A stretch of 64,000 nucleotides of DNA, taken from positions 1 through 64,000 of the forward strand of contig NZ_SCRH01000045.1 in NCBI RefSeq assembly GCF_004298145.1, read 5' to 3'. Position 1 is the first letter of the stretch. Each line of letters starts with the position of its first letter. The translations under genes and the position numbers were made by a program. This DNA is from Mycobacterium sp. (GTDB taxonomy: Bacteria; Actinomycetota; Actinomycetes; Mycobacteriales; Mycobacteriaceae). The notes under the pieces were generated by a model that was not told the origin of the DNA, searched no databases, and saw only the letters and a list, made by a program, of their open reading frames with translations. Positions 32,594 through 41,508 of this stretch are shown here, one piece after another.

Positions 32594-33798
32594 GGCGAGC
32601 CGCGATAGTCAGCCCGATTCGAACCGCCGTCGGGACGTTCGGAGGTACGTTGCGCCCACTGCGCGCCGAAGACCTCGCAGCCAAGGTGATCGCTGCAGTC
32701 GTCGAGCGCAGCGCCGTGGAGCCGGCAGCCATCGAGGACATCGTATTCGCGCAGTCTTACGCCAATTCGGAGGCGCCGTGCATCGGCCGCTGGGCAGCGC
32801 TGCACGCCAACCTGCCGATCAGCGTGCCCGGATTGCAGATCGACCGGCGCTGCGGCGGTGGGCTGCAGGCCGTGGTCACTGCGGCGATGATGGTGCAAAC
32901 CGGGGCCGCCGATGTCGTGCTGGCCGGTGGTGTCGAGTCGATGAGCAATATCGAGCACTACACCACTTCCGCGCGGTGGGGCTCGCGTTCCGGCAATCAA
33001 ATGCTGTACGACCGGCTCGACCGTGGTCGCGAATTGTCGCAGCCGATCTGGCGATTCGGTCCGATCAGCGGCATGATCGAGACCGCCGAAAACCTGGCGA
33101 CTGACTACGGAATCGACCGCGAGGCCGCCGATGGCTTTGCTGCGCGCAGCCATCAGCTCGCCGCCGCGGCGCAGCGCGCCGGCCGCTTCGACGACGAGAT
33201 CGTTGTTGTGCAGGTGCCGCAGCGGAAGGGCGATCCGCTGGAATTCGCCGACGACGAAGGGATCCGCCCCGACACCACGCCCGAAACGCTGGGTCGACTG
33301 CGTACCTTGGTGAGCAACGGCACGGTGACAGCGGGCAATTCCAGCCAGCAGAATGACGCCGCTGCGGCATGCCTGGTGGTCGCGGAGGATCGGCTCGACG
33401 ACCTCGATCTGGAGCCGCTTGGATTCCTCGAAGGCTGGGCCGCGGTCGGCTGTGAGCCGTCGCGGATGGGCATCGGACCCGTCGGCGCGGTCGAGAAACT
33501 CTTCAGCCGAACGGGGCTGGGCTTCGACGAGATGGATCTGATTGAGATCAACGAAGCGTTTGCAGTACAGGTCCTCGCGGTGCTCGCCGGCTGCGGTGTC
33601 AAACTCGGCGATGTCGAGGACAGGCTCAATGTCAATGGTTCGGGCATCTCGTTGGGACATCCCATCGGAGCGACCGGCGTTCGGATCCTGACCACGATGC
33701 TCCACGAGCTGCGCCGTCGGGGCGGGGGCCTGGCGCTGGAGACCATGTGCATCGGAGGCGGGCAGGGGATAGCCGCGATCTTCCGTGGGGCCCGTTGA
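32590..33798 (+). CDS. Thiolase (acetyl-CoA acetyltransferase family)
   Basis: 402 residues from GTG 32590. Degradative-type thiolase with nucleophilic Cys in DRRCGGGLQAV, NEAFAVQ, GHPIGATG (His) and second Cys in METMCIGGGQGIA. All residues for thiolytic cleavage of 3-oxoacyl-CoA are present. The next gene starts inside its stop codon (TGATG). It provides the final chain-shortening step of the operon's CoA pathway. Confidence 0.92.
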   Translation: MRRAAIVSPIRTAVGTFGGTLRPLRAEDLAAKVIAAVVERSAVEPAAIEDIVFAQSYANSEAPCIGRWAALHANLPISVPGLQIDRRCGGGLQAVVTAAMMVQTGAADVVLAGGVESMSNIEHYTTSARWGSRSGNQMLYDRLDRGRELSQPIWRFGPISGMIETAENLATDYGIDREAADGFAARSHQLAAAAQRAGRFDDEIVVVQVPQRKGDPLEFADDEGIRPDTTPETLGRLRTLVSNGTVTAGNSSQQNDAAAACLVVAEDRLDDLDLEPLGFLEGWAAVGCEPSRMGIGPVGAVEKLFSRTGLGFDEMDLIEINEAFAVQVLAVLAGCGVKLGDVEDRLNVNGSGISLGHPIGATGVRILTTMLHELRRRGGGLALETMCIGGGQGIAAIFRGAR

Positions 33799-35156
33799 TG
33801 AAGGGGCTGGTTGGCTACGCCAGTTACCTGCCCCGGTACCGGCTCGCCGGCGCCGATATCGGTGTGCGCCGGGGCGACCGGGTCGTCGCCGCATTCGACG
33901 AGGACAGCACCACGATGGCGGTGGCGGCCATCGCCGAGCTACCCCAGTCCCGCTCCGCTAATGCGCTGTATTTCGCCAGCAGCACACCGGCTTACGCGGA
34001 TAAAACGAACGCCACCGCGATACACGCCGCGATTGGTTTGCCGCTCGACACCCTCGCCGTCGACTTGTGCGGATCGGGACGCAGCGGTTTTGCCGCCATC
34101 CTCGCGGCGGCGAGCACCGGCGGGGTCGCGGTCAGCGCCGATGTCCGCATCGGCCGGCCGAAATCGGCCGACGAGAAACTCGGCGGCGACGGCGCGGCGG
34201 CCCTCGTGTTCGGAGCCGACCGACCCGCGATCGCCGAGGTGGTCACGGTGGTGTCGCTGACGGCGGAATTCTTGGACCGCTGGCGCGCAACGACTTCGGT
34301 GACCGGGGAGCAATGGGAGGAGCGGTTCGGCGCCGAACATTACGCGACCCTCATCCGCACCGCCGTCGAGCGGGTGCTGGATGACGCGGGGCTGCATGGA
34401 GTCGACCATGTCGTGCTCACCTGCCCGAACAGCGGGATCGTCAAGCGCGCGGCGACGTTGGTGAAGGGGGAGAAGTCAGTTGTCACGTCGCCGATCGGCT
34501 TCTCGGGTGCCTGCGATGCCGCGTTGGCACTGTGCAGTGTGCTGGACACCGCCGGGGCCGGCGAAACCGTGTTGATGCTGTCGGCCGTCGACGGTTGTGA
34601 CGCGATGCTGTTGCGGACCACCGACGCGCTTCCCGGGGCGCGGCAACCACATCCGGTCAGCGTGCAACGGGCCGGCGGCTTGCCGGTCAACTACCTGACT
34701 TACCTGTCGTGGCGCGGGCTGGTCGAACTGGAGCCGCCGCGCCGTCCAGAGCCCGACCGGCCGTCCGGACCCGCTGCCCGACGATCCAGCTCGTGGAAAT
34801 TTGGCCTATGCGGTTCACGTTGTGATGCATGCGGTTTCATTCACCTGCCCCCGGCGCGCGTCTGTAAGCGCTGTGGCGCAACCGATGCGATGAGTGGTAT
34901 TCCCGTAGCCGGCCTGCATGGGTCGGTTGCCACGTACACCGTCGATCACCTGGCGTACTCGCCGTCACCGCCCGTGGTGCAGGCCGTCGTCGATGTGGCC
35001 GGCGGTGGGCGGTTCACCTGCGAGGTCGCCGATGCTGAACCCGAGCGAATAGGCGTCGGGTCGCCCGTGGCGTTCACCTTCCGCCGCTTGTTCACCGCGG
35101 GCGGTGTGCACAACTACTTCTGGAAGGCCCGACTGGACGGGAGAGACCATGGCTAG
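33798..35156 (+). CDS. HMG-CoA synthase/KAS III-like domain fused to a zinc-ribbon OB-fold (DUF35) domain
   Basis: 452 residues from ATG 33798. Residues 1-310 form a thiolase-superfamily domain related to hydroxymethylglutaryl-CoA synthase: VGYASYLPRYRL, FASSTPAYADKTNATAIHAA, putative catalytic Cys in VDLCGSGRSGFAA. Residues 330-450 are a DUF35 module: a zinc ribbon with four cysteines (CGSRCDACGF and CKRCGA) followed by an OB-fold (YTVDHLAYSPSPPVVQAVVD). In archaea these parts occur as separate HMG-CoA synthase and DUF35 proteins with a thiolase; here two are fused and the thiolase follows. An aldol-type C-C bond reaction coupled to thiolysis is a reasonable inference. Confidence 0.85.
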   Translation: MKGLVGYASYLPRYRLAGADIGVRRGDRVVAAFDEDSTTMAVAAIAELPQSRSANALYFASSTPAYADKTNATAIHAAIGLPLDTLAVDLCGSGRSGFAAILAAASTGGVAVSADVRIGRPKSADEKLGGDGAAALVFGADRPAIAEVVTVVSLTAEFLDRWRATTSVTGEQWEERFGAEHYATLIRTAVERVLDDAGLHGVDHVVLTCPNSGIVKRAATLVKGEKSVVTSPIGFSGACDAALALCSVLDTAGAGETVLMLSAVDGCDAMLLRTTDALPGARQPHPVSVQRAGGLPVNYLTYLSWRGLVELEPPRRPEPDRPSGPAARRSSSWKFGLCGSRCDACGFIHLPPARVCKRCGATDAMSGIPVAGLHGSVATYTVDHLAYSPSPPVVQAVVDVAGGGRFTCEVADAEPERIGVGSPVAFTFRRLFTAGGVHNYFWKARLDGRDHG

Positions 35157-36345
35157 CAAGGGAATTGCCGGCAAGGTAGCGGTGGTCGCGATGGGGTGCT
35201 CGCGGTTCGGTGAGCGCTGGGACAGCTCCACCGAGGACTTGCTGGTGGAAGCGGTCGCCGAATGCATGGCGTCGGTCCCCAAACTGGACTCCGAAGACAT
35301 CGACGCCTACTGGCTCGGGACGCTCAGCTCGGGCATGTCGGGTCTGACGTTGAGCCGACCGTTGGGCATAGGGGACAAGCCGGTCACCCGCGTCGAGAAC
35401 ATGTGTGCCAGTGGGTCCGAGGCGTTCCGTAACGCCTGCTATGCCGTCGCCGCCGGCGCCTACGACGTGGCGATGGCGGTCGGAGTGGAAAAGCTGAAAG
35501 ACTCCGGCTTCTCGGGGCTATTGCGCCAGGACCCACCGGGCGACGGCACCGCACCCGAACTGTCGATGACCGCTCCCGCGGCGTTCTCCTTGCTGGACCC
35601 CGCCTACTGCGCGAAGCACGGGGTGGATGCCGAAGAGATGCGCAACGCGATGACGCACGTGGCGTGGAAAAACCACGTCAACGGGGCGCGTAACCCCAAG
35701 GCACAGTTCAGGTCTCCGGTGGCCAAGGAGACCATCGACAACGCGCCGAAGGTGGCCGGTCGGCTCGGTGTGTTCGACTGCTCCGGAGTCTCCGACGGTG
35801 CCGCATGCGCCATCGTCGTACCGGCCGAGCACGCGTTGCGTTACACCGACACCCCGATGTACGTGCGAGCACTCTCGCTGGTCGCCGGTTCGGGATTGGG
35901 CGCGATGGATCCGGACTACGACTACACCAGCTTTCCCGAAGTCGTGCGCTCCGCCCGTGACGCCTACCAACAGGCCGGCATTGACGACCCGCGCACCGCA
36001 TTCTCGCTGGCCGAGGTGCACGACTGTTTCACCCCGACGGAGATCGTGCTCATGGAGGACCTCGGCTTCGCCGATCCCGGCCAGTCCTGGAAGGACGTGC
36101 TGGCGGGGGATTTCGACGCCGATGGACGGTTGCCGGTCAACCCCGACGGCGGTTTGAAGTCGTTCGGGCACCCGGTGGGTGCCAGTGGGCTGCGGATGCT
36201 GTATGAAGCCTGGCTGCAATTTCGCGGTGAAGCAGGTCAGCGGCAGCTGCCCGACCCGCACACCGCGCTCACCCACAACCTGGGCGGACGGCCGGGTACC
36301 TGCGTTTCGTTCGTATCGGTGGTCGGTCGAGGACCCGGCCGCTAA
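35149..36345 (+). CDS. SCP2-type thiolase
   Basis: 398 residues from ATG 35149, which overlaps the previous stop by 8 bases. Nucleophilic Cys in ENMCASGSEAFRNA, active-site His in VHDCFTPTE and GHPVGASG; the C-terminal C-x-G of degradative thiolases is replaced by NLGGRPGTCVSF, as in SCP2/SCPx thiolases. Coupling to the HMG-CoA-synthase-like/DUF35 protein suggests a complex like the archaeal thiolase/DUF35/synthase complex or the steroid aldolase Ltp2-ChsH2. Last gene of the operon. Confidence 0.9.
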   Translation: MASKGIAGKVAVVAMGCSRFGERWDSSTEDLLVEAVAECMASVPKLDSEDIDAYWLGTLSSGMSGLTLSRPLGIGDKPVTRVENMCASGSEAFRNACYAVAAGAYDVAMAVGVEKLKDSGFSGLLRQDPPGDGTAPELSMTAPAAFSLLDPAYCAKHGVDAEEMRNAMTHVAWKNHVNGARNPKAQFRSPVAKETIDNAPKVAGRLGVFDCSGVSDGAACAIVVPAEHALRYTDTPMYVRALSLVAGSGLGAMDPDYDYTSFPEVVRSARDAYQQAGIDDPRTAFSLAEVHDCFTPTEIVLMEDLGFADPGQSWKDVLAGDFDADGRLPVNPDGGLKSFGHPVGASGLRMLYEAWLQFRGEAGQRQLPDPHTALTHNLGGRPGTCVSFVSVVGRGPGR

Positions 36346-36484
36346 GGCAGTGTCGGCCGCGCGCGGGCCTGCCGCGGCATCGCTGCAGCGAAGTGTTCGC
36401 TAATGCTCAACCCGCTACTTATAGTCTGTTTCCAGATTCGGAAAAACCATTCAACGCTGCGCTGATGAAGCCTATGATCCACAC

Positions 36485-37228
36485 ATGTCCAAGGTACCGT
36501 TTCTTGCCAAGGCAAACGTTGAAAACAACGACACGGAGTCCGAACGGACCCGGATGCGGATCCTCGATGCCGCCGCCCACGTGCTCAGCATCAAAGGCTT
36601 CGCCGGAACCAGGCTGACCGACGTTGCCGAGTCCGCCGAAATTCCGCCATCAGCGATCTACGACCACTTCATGACCCGCGACGATCTCATCGAAGAAGTC
36701 ATGTACCGGGGGATCAGCTACATGCGCCAGCACCTGCAGCAGACGCTGGACGCGCTGCCGCCCGACACCGCGCCGATGGATCGGATCATGGCCGCCGTCG
36801 AAGCGCACCTCCGAAACGAGCTGCAGCTCTCCGATTACTGCACCGCCGCGATCCGGAACTCGGGCCAGCTTCCCGAGAAGCTCAGCAAGCGACAAAAGAA
36901 GGAGGAGGCCGCGTACGGGCGGATCTGGCAGAGTCTGTTTTTCGATGCAGCTGCCGCCGGCGAGGTAGATCCCGAATTGGATGTCACGTTAGAAATGTTG
37001 CTGTCGCTCGGAGCTTTGAACTGGGTCGCCGAATGGTGGGATCCTCGCCGCGGATCCGTCGATGACATCGTGGCCAAGGCACAACTCATACTCCGAAGGG
37101 GCCTGACGTCCCCCGGCAGCTCGACCGCAACGGCCGCCTCGCCGCGCACCGGTACCGCCAAACCGGGTATCCGCCGGCACCTATTCGGCCGCAAGCGAGT
37201 GCCGCTGCCGGCGCGGCGCCGATCGTGA
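36485..37228 (+). CDS. TetR-family transcriptional regulator
   Basis: 247 residues from ATG 36485. HTH domain: RTRMRILDAAAHVLSIKGFA then LTDVAESAEIPPSAIYDHFM. The C-terminal domain is helical and is followed by a basic, Pro/Arg-rich tail (GRKRVPLPARRRS). An imperfect inverted repeat (TTTCC at 36429, GGAAA at 36440) lies about 45 bases upstream. Its location, 139 bases after the Rieske operon in the same direction, makes it a candidate regulator of that operon. Confidence 0.9.
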   Translation: MSKVPFLAKANVENNDTESERTRMRILDAAAHVLSIKGFAGTRLTDVAESAEIPPSAIYDHFMTRDDLIEEVMYRGISYMRQHLQQTLDALPPDTAPMDRIMAAVEAHLRNELQLSDYCTAAIRNSGQLPEKLSKRQKKEEAAYGRIWQSLFFDAAAAGEVDPELDVTLEMLLSLGALNWVAEWWDPRRGSVDDIVAKAQLILRRGLTSPGSSTATAASPRTGTAKPGIRRHLFGRKRVPLPARRRS

Positions 37229-37246
37229 AAGGGTACTGCCACGGCA

Positions 37247-38119
37247 TCACGGTGCTGTTGCGGTGAGCTCGGGCGCGACGGCGTGCTGTCGGGACTGTCG
37301 ACGACGGGCTGACGGTCCGTCGTGGTGGGCCATGATGTTCGTCATACGGGGGGCGAGCTGCGCGCCGCCGAACGTGGCCACCACACCGAGAACGATGGTG
37401 TAGGTGGCGGCTAGGCCGGCGACGAGCGGGCTGGCGCCGGAGTGCAGCGCAGCCACCGTTGGCCAGGTGACGAATGCGTATGAGACATACATCGAGCCGA
37501 ACATGACGGTCGGGATCAGTGCGATCACCCACTTGGTCTTAAAACTCATGAGCAGCAGGATCAACAGCGCTGGGATCAGGTCGAACAAGCGGTTGGTGCT
37601 GATGAACCACAGGGGCAGCGGGAACCAGTGCTGATTGAAGAACGGCTGGTTGTCCCCGTAATAGGTATAAAGTTTGGCGATCTTGATGATCGGGACCTCC
37701 AGCAGCAGGTCCGCGATCGCGATCCCGCCAAAGATGAATAGGAAATCCCTTGGTCGACAACCGTTTCGAATGCGCTGGATGATGAATAGCGAGCCGCCGC
37801 CGATAAACCACAGATACACCGGCGCGACCCACAGCGGAACATGGGTTCCCCAGAACTGCACCAGCGGCCAGGCCCCGTACTCGGCGTACCAAAGCTTTCC
37901 GGCCCGGTCGACCGCACCCTCGAAGACAACCGCCCCCAAAGCACCGCTGCACAGGATCACCGAGCGGAACAGCACCTCCCACCAGTCGCGGCAGCGAAGC
38001 GGGCTGCGCAGCGCCAGATACACGGTCAAACCCGCCACCCCGAAGTGCAGCGCCCCGAAAATCCACTGCCACAGTGGATCGACCGCCATCGCGATCGGTG
38101 CGTCCAACGGCGGATTCAT
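37247..38119 (-). CDS. Polytopic membrane protein, possible AveC (spirocyclase-like) family
   Basis: 290 residues from ATG 38119 with a strong AAGGAGG site. About seven membrane segments, with landmarks ALGAVVFEGAVDRAGKLWYA, WGTHVPLWVAPVYLWFIGGG and a Tyr-rich loop near the middle; the C-terminus is basic. A second protein with the same plan is at 62728 (FDHLYGLWF, PIWVPAAYLAFYGGA). I associate this pattern, with modest confidence, with proteins annotated as AveC-family spirocyclases in mycobacteria; no catalytic evidence is visible. It is 27 bases downstream of, and presumably cotranscribed with, the membrane gene at 38147. Confidence 0.68.
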   Translation of the reverse strand: MNPPLDAPIAMAVDPLWQWIFGALHFGVAGLTVYLALRSPLRCRDWWEVLFRSVILCSGALGAVVFEGAVDRAGKLWYAEYGAWPLVQFWGTHVPLWVAPVYLWFIGGGSLFIIQRIRNGCRPRDFLFIFGGIAIADLLLEVPIIKIAKLYTYYGDNQPFFNQHWFPLPLWFISTNRLFDLIPALLILLLMSFKTKWVIALIPTVMFGSMYVSYAFVTWPTVAALHSGASPLVAGLAATYTIVLGVVATFGGAQLAPRMTNIMAHHDGPSARRRQSRQHAVAPELTATAP

Positions 38120-38146
38120 TGGTACCTCCTTGTTCGCTGCTCAGGG

Positions 38147-38878
38147 CTAACCATTGGTTGACGCCAATGCCGTGTTGAAAGTGCCGGGAGTCAAGGTGGT
38201 TTGGTGTGCCTCCGAACTGATCGCCTTGAGCAGCCAGATCACGTTGACGAGGAACTGGATCACGAAGACGGTGGCGGGGATCCAGAAGACGAAGATGCCG
38301 TTCCATGCAAACGGTCCGTCCTTGAAGAACTGCAGGACCGCGCCAGGAGTGAAAGTGGCCGGCGCCCAGATGTTGACGTAGGCGAGCCAGCGCGGGAACA
38401 CCGGGGCCGAGCCGGTGTCGCTCAGGATGGCGAACGCGAAGGCGAAGTTCTGCATCATGAACGGCGGCCAGGGCATGACCAGAAAGATCCAGCTCATGTC
38501 GTTCAGCAACAGCGTCCACTCGTCCGGGCGCTCGGGCCGAAATGCGGTGACCGCGAAGAGCATCGCCGGGACCAAAAACGTTAGGCAGCCGAACGCTCCT
38601 GCGATGGTCTGCGTGTTCACCACGGCGCGATGGACGCCCCGGATGCGCTGCATCTGCGCGGAGATCACCGCCGTGTACGAGGCGTAGAACGCGCCGGACA
38701 CCAGCATGATCGCCGCCCCGAGACGGATGCCGGCGGCGTGGTTGCGGTAGTGGCCGGCGATCTCGGCGGGCGGGGACGACGGAGCCAGGGGAGGTATGAA
38801 CCCGGCAGCGACAAATGCGCCGAAGAACAGTAGCGGGCAGATGATGCCGCTAATCGCGCATATGCGCTGAAACGTCAT
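38147..38878 (-). CDS. Polytopic membrane protein, FPRWLxYxNLW family
   Basis: 243 residues from ATG 38878 (GTG 38890 and TTG 38917 are in-frame alternatives; a GAAGGGA motif lies upstream of the GTG). About six helices. Family landmarks: GFIPPLAPSSPPAEIAGHYR, GIRLGAAIM, MQRIRG, FRPERPDEWTLLLNDMSW, FPRWLAYVNIW and FFKDGPFAWNGIFVFWIPA. It is divergent from the CrtI-like gene, across a perfect inverted repeat. Function unknown; the conserved polar loop residues and the WNG-x-x-x-FWIP segment are the places to look for activity. Confidence 0.75.
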   Translation of the reverse strand: MTFQRICAISGIICPLLFFGAFVAAGFIPPLAPSSPPAEIAGHYRNHAAGIRLGAAIMLVSGAFYASYTAVISAQMQRIRGVHRAVVNTQTIAGAFGCLTFLVPAMLFAVTAFRPERPDEWTLLLNDMSWIFLVMPWPPFMMQNFAFAFAILSDTGSAPVFPRWLAYVNIWAPATFTPGAVLQFFKDGPFAWNGIFVFWIPATVFVIQFLVNVIWLLKAISSEAHQTTLTPGTFNTALASTNG

Positions 38879-38987
38879 TTGTGGGTTCACGCCGCGTAAA
38901 TTCCCTTCGATTCGCAAGCGGGCCAGGATCTTTGATGGCTCTCGGGCAGTTGGTTGACACAGTCGACAGGTTGAGGGACAGTGGTCA

Positions 38988-39009
38988 TCATATAGTAAGC
39001 ACTATATGA
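38988..39009. promoter_or_regulatory. Perfect inverted repeat in divergent promoter
   Basis: Arms of 9 bases, TCATATAGT (38988-38996) and ACTATATGA (39001-39009), flank AAGC. It lies between divergent genes at 38878 and 39056, and its centre TAGTAAGCACTA differs by one base from TAGTAATCACTA at 44142-44153. Probable repressor operator. Confidence 0.6.
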
Positions 39010-39055
39010 CTGTTGCTGGCAATCTTCTTGCGCAGATTCATGAGAAAGGCCTCAG

Positions 39056-40669
39056 GTGATGACCCTTGCCGCCGCCCCGGATGTTCTGATCGTGGGGGCC
39101 GGCCATAACGGACTCACGGCCGCTTGTTATCTCGCCCGGGCGGGTTTGCAGGTGCTCGTGGTGGAGGCGGCTGATGCGGTCGGCGGGATGACTTCCACGC
39201 GACCGGTGCTAACACAGGCTCCCGATCATCTGATCAACGAGGGCGCGATGGATTCGTCACTGTGGCGCACCACGACCATCGCGAAAGACCTCGAGCTGGA
39301 TCGTTTCGGTTTGCAGGAGCTGGAGATCCAGACCCCGTACGCTTACCTCGACGCCGATGGCAGTTCGCTGTGCATTCATCGCGACCCGGTCCGCACCGCC
39401 GACGAGATCCGCCGATTCTCGCTTCCCGATGCCAGAGCCTATCTCGAGTTGGCCAATGCACTGGACGCGGCGATGAACGTCGTTGTGCCTTACATGAATT
39501 CCAACCCGATGCGCCCGCACCTGGGTAGGATCGCCAGTGGCGCAATGAAGTCCGCTCGACATCCGAGCCGACTTGGCCCGCTCGCCCAGTTTCTCACGAC
39601 TTCGCAGGCTGAGTTCATCGACAGCCGATTCCGTGATCACCGAGTCAAGGCGTTGCTTGCCGCGGTGCCGTGTTTCGCGCCGATCTTTGCCGACGGTACC
39701 GCCTGGGTGCTGATTTACTTCGGGTTGATTCACCGGTCGGGTGTGGGGCGGTTCAGGGGTGGGACGGGCGCCCTCACCGACGCATTGGCGGCTTGCTTGA
39801 CTGCCGCGGGCGGGCGATTACGGTTCGGCGCGGTGGTCGACGGGTTGTTGGTGCGCGATGGCAGGGTCGACGGCGTAGTACTGGATAGCGGGGAGCAGAT
39901 CGTCGCCGGCCGGGTGATAACCACCAACAACGTCACGGTGACACTGTCGCGCTGGCTGCCCGAGGGGTTGCTCAGTGGCGGACTCGCCCGCCGGGTGCGT
40001 CACATTCCCACTTCGTCGACCAACGCATCGTCGTTCAAGATTGACGTGGCGCTGAGCGGGCGCGTTGCCGTCGCGAACCACCAAAGTAATCGACGTGATG
40101 GCGTCGACCTGCGCAAGGCCGCGCTCTGCCTGACTACCTTCGACGATCACGTCGAGGCCTGGCACGCCTGCGCCAGAGGCGAGGTACCCGACCCGGTCCC
40201 GGGGTTCGCCATCGTGCCGACGGGCATGGACCCTAGTCAGGCTCCCGAAGGCCAGGACACGTTCTGGTTCTGGTCGGGTATCACGCCGGCCAGCCCGACC
40301 CACTCGTGGGCAAAGCTCGCCGGCCCGACCGCCGACAAGGTATTGGTGCACGCCGCCAAATACATCGACGGCCTGGCCGACCTCCAAATCGGCCGCCGCC
40401 AGCAGAGCCCGGAAGACCTTGCGGCGCACTTCCGCTCCCCGGACGGCAACGTCTATCACGTCGACCCGGTCGCGACCCGATTCGGACCCTTGCGCCCGGC
40501 GCCGGGATTCGCCGGGTACCGCACCCCGGTCGACGGACTATTCATCTCCGGTGCTGGCACCCACCCGAGCGCCGGCATCTGCGGGATTCCCGGTCAGCAG
40601 GCGGCCCGCGCGGTATTGCGCACTCTGCGACGCACCCGTGTGGTAGACCAGGCGAAGGGCGGCCGATGA
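39056..40669 (+). CDS. Phytoene desaturase-like (CrtI/PYROXD2) FAD-dependent oxidoreductase
   Basis: 537 residues from GTG 39056 (ATG 39059 follows at once). N-terminal FAD fold VLIVGAGHNGLTAACYLARA and VVEAADAVGGMTSTR; the C-terminal FAD motif is DGLFISGAGTHPSAGICGIP, then GQQAARAVL, as in CrtI-type desaturases, isomerases and PYROXD2-like proteins. Typical reactions are desaturation or saturation of polyprenyl or retinoid-like substrates. Its stop overlaps the start of the next membrane gene (ATGA), so the two are cotranslated. Confidence 0.87.
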   Translation: MMTLAAAPDVLIVGAGHNGLTAACYLARAGLQVLVVEAADAVGGMTSTRPVLTQAPDHLINEGAMDSSLWRTTTIAKDLELDRFGLQELEIQTPYAYLDADGSSLCIHRDPVRTADEIRRFSLPDARAYLELANALDAAMNVVVPYMNSNPMRPHLGRIASGAMKSARHPSRLGPLAQFLTTSQAEFIDSRFRDHRVKALLAAVPCFAPIFADGTAWVLIYFGLIHRSGVGRFRGGTGALTDALAACLTAAGGRLRFGAVVDGLLVRDGRVDGVVLDSGEQIVAGRVITTNNVTVTLSRWLPEGLLSGGLARRVRHIPTSSTNASSFKIDVALSGRVAVANHQSNRRDGVDLRKAALCLTTFDDHVEAWHACARGEVPDPVPGFAIVPTGMDPSQAPEGQDTFWFWSGITPASPTHSWAKLAGPTADKVLVHAAKYIDGLADLQIGRRQQSPEDLAAHFRSPDGNVYHVDPVATRFGPLRPAPGFAGYRTPVDGLFISGAGTHPSAGICGIPGQQAARAVLRTLRRTRVVDQAKGGR

Positions 40670-41448
40670 CTCTGCAGGACAAGGATTTCCATCGGAAGGA
40701 ATCGGCCGTGACCGCCACGATTGACGACATTTCGAGCCAGCACGACGTGTCCCTGCGCCGCATCCGCCTGGGCTGCATATGGGCATGGCCGGTCTGCGTG
40801 GTCACCTTCGGCATCTTCTTTGCCGTCATCGCGGGGTTCATCCCGCCGCCCGGCGAGTCGTGGAGCGCGGCCCACATCGCCGAGTTCTACGCGAACAACC
40901 GCAGCGCGATCCGCACCGGATTGATCGGTGCCATGTTCGCCTCGGCGTTGCTACTGCCGTTTTTCGCCGTCGTGTCAGCCGAGATGAAGAAGGTCGAGGG
41001 GCCCAACGCGCTGCTTGCGTCCATCCAGTACGGCGCTGCCGTGATGCTGACCGTGATATTCCAGATCATTTGCCTTTTCTGGCTACTGGCAAGCTTCCGG
41101 CCCGAGATCAGCCCCGAGATCATCCGGGCATTCAACGACTACGGGTGGCTGTGCTGGACCATCTTCATCCCGACTTACTCGATGCAATATGTCTGCATGG
41201 CCATCGCGGCGTTCATCGACCACCGCCCGCGACCGGCCTGGCCGCGGTGGGCCGCCTACTGCAACCTCTGGGTCGCCGTCACCGGCGTCGGCGGGGTATT
41301 GGCGGTGTTCTTCAAAACCGGGCCCTTCTCCTGGAACGGCATCATCGGGTTTTGGATCCCAACGCTGGTCTTCGTCGCTGGCACATGCATGAATGCGTGG
41401 CTGCTGCATCGCCGATTCCGTTATGAGCGCGCGCTCGACCCGGTCTGA
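40666..41448 (+). CDS. Polytopic membrane protein, FPRWLxYxNLW family
   Basis: 260 residues from ATG 40666 in an ATGA overlap with the CrtI-like gene; GTG 40708 is an alternative. Six predicted helices with family landmarks: AGFIPPPGESWSAAHIAEFY, IRTGLIGAMF, MKKVEG, FRPEISPEIIRAFNDYGW, WPRWAAYCNLWVA, FFKTGPFSWNGIIGFWIPT. Coupling to an FAD-dependent oxidoreductase acting on hydrophobic substrates suggests a membrane partner in the same reaction sequence, transport or electron transfer; this is inference. Confidence 0.77.
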   Translation: MTLQDKDFHRKESAVTATIDDISSQHDVSLRRIRLGCIWAWPVCVVTFGIFFAVIAGFIPPPGESWSAAHIAEFYANNRSAIRTGLIGAMFASALLLPFFAVVSAEMKKVEGPNALLASIQYGAAVMLTVIFQIICLFWLLASFRPEISPEIIRAFNDYGWLCWTIFIPTYSMQYVCMAIAAFIDHRPRPAWPRWAAYCNLWVAVTGVGGVLAVFFKTGPFSWNGIIGFWIPTLVFVAGTCMNAWLLHRRFRYERALDPV

Positions 41449-41508
41449 CACACTCCGGCTTCCCGTGTCATCGCTACCGCGCCGCGCTACGAGGATTACC
41501 GTAAACCG

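Noticed and set aside
32491..33894. 467-codon minus-strand frame across the thiolase
   Set aside because: Antisense to an operon gene with confirmed thiolase motifs; low-complexity, His/Arg-rich translation.
36380..36391. TCGCTGCAGCGA palindrome after the Rieske operon
   Set aside because: Short GC-rich palindrome without a U-tract; could be a weak terminator, but such 12-mers are frequent at this base composition.
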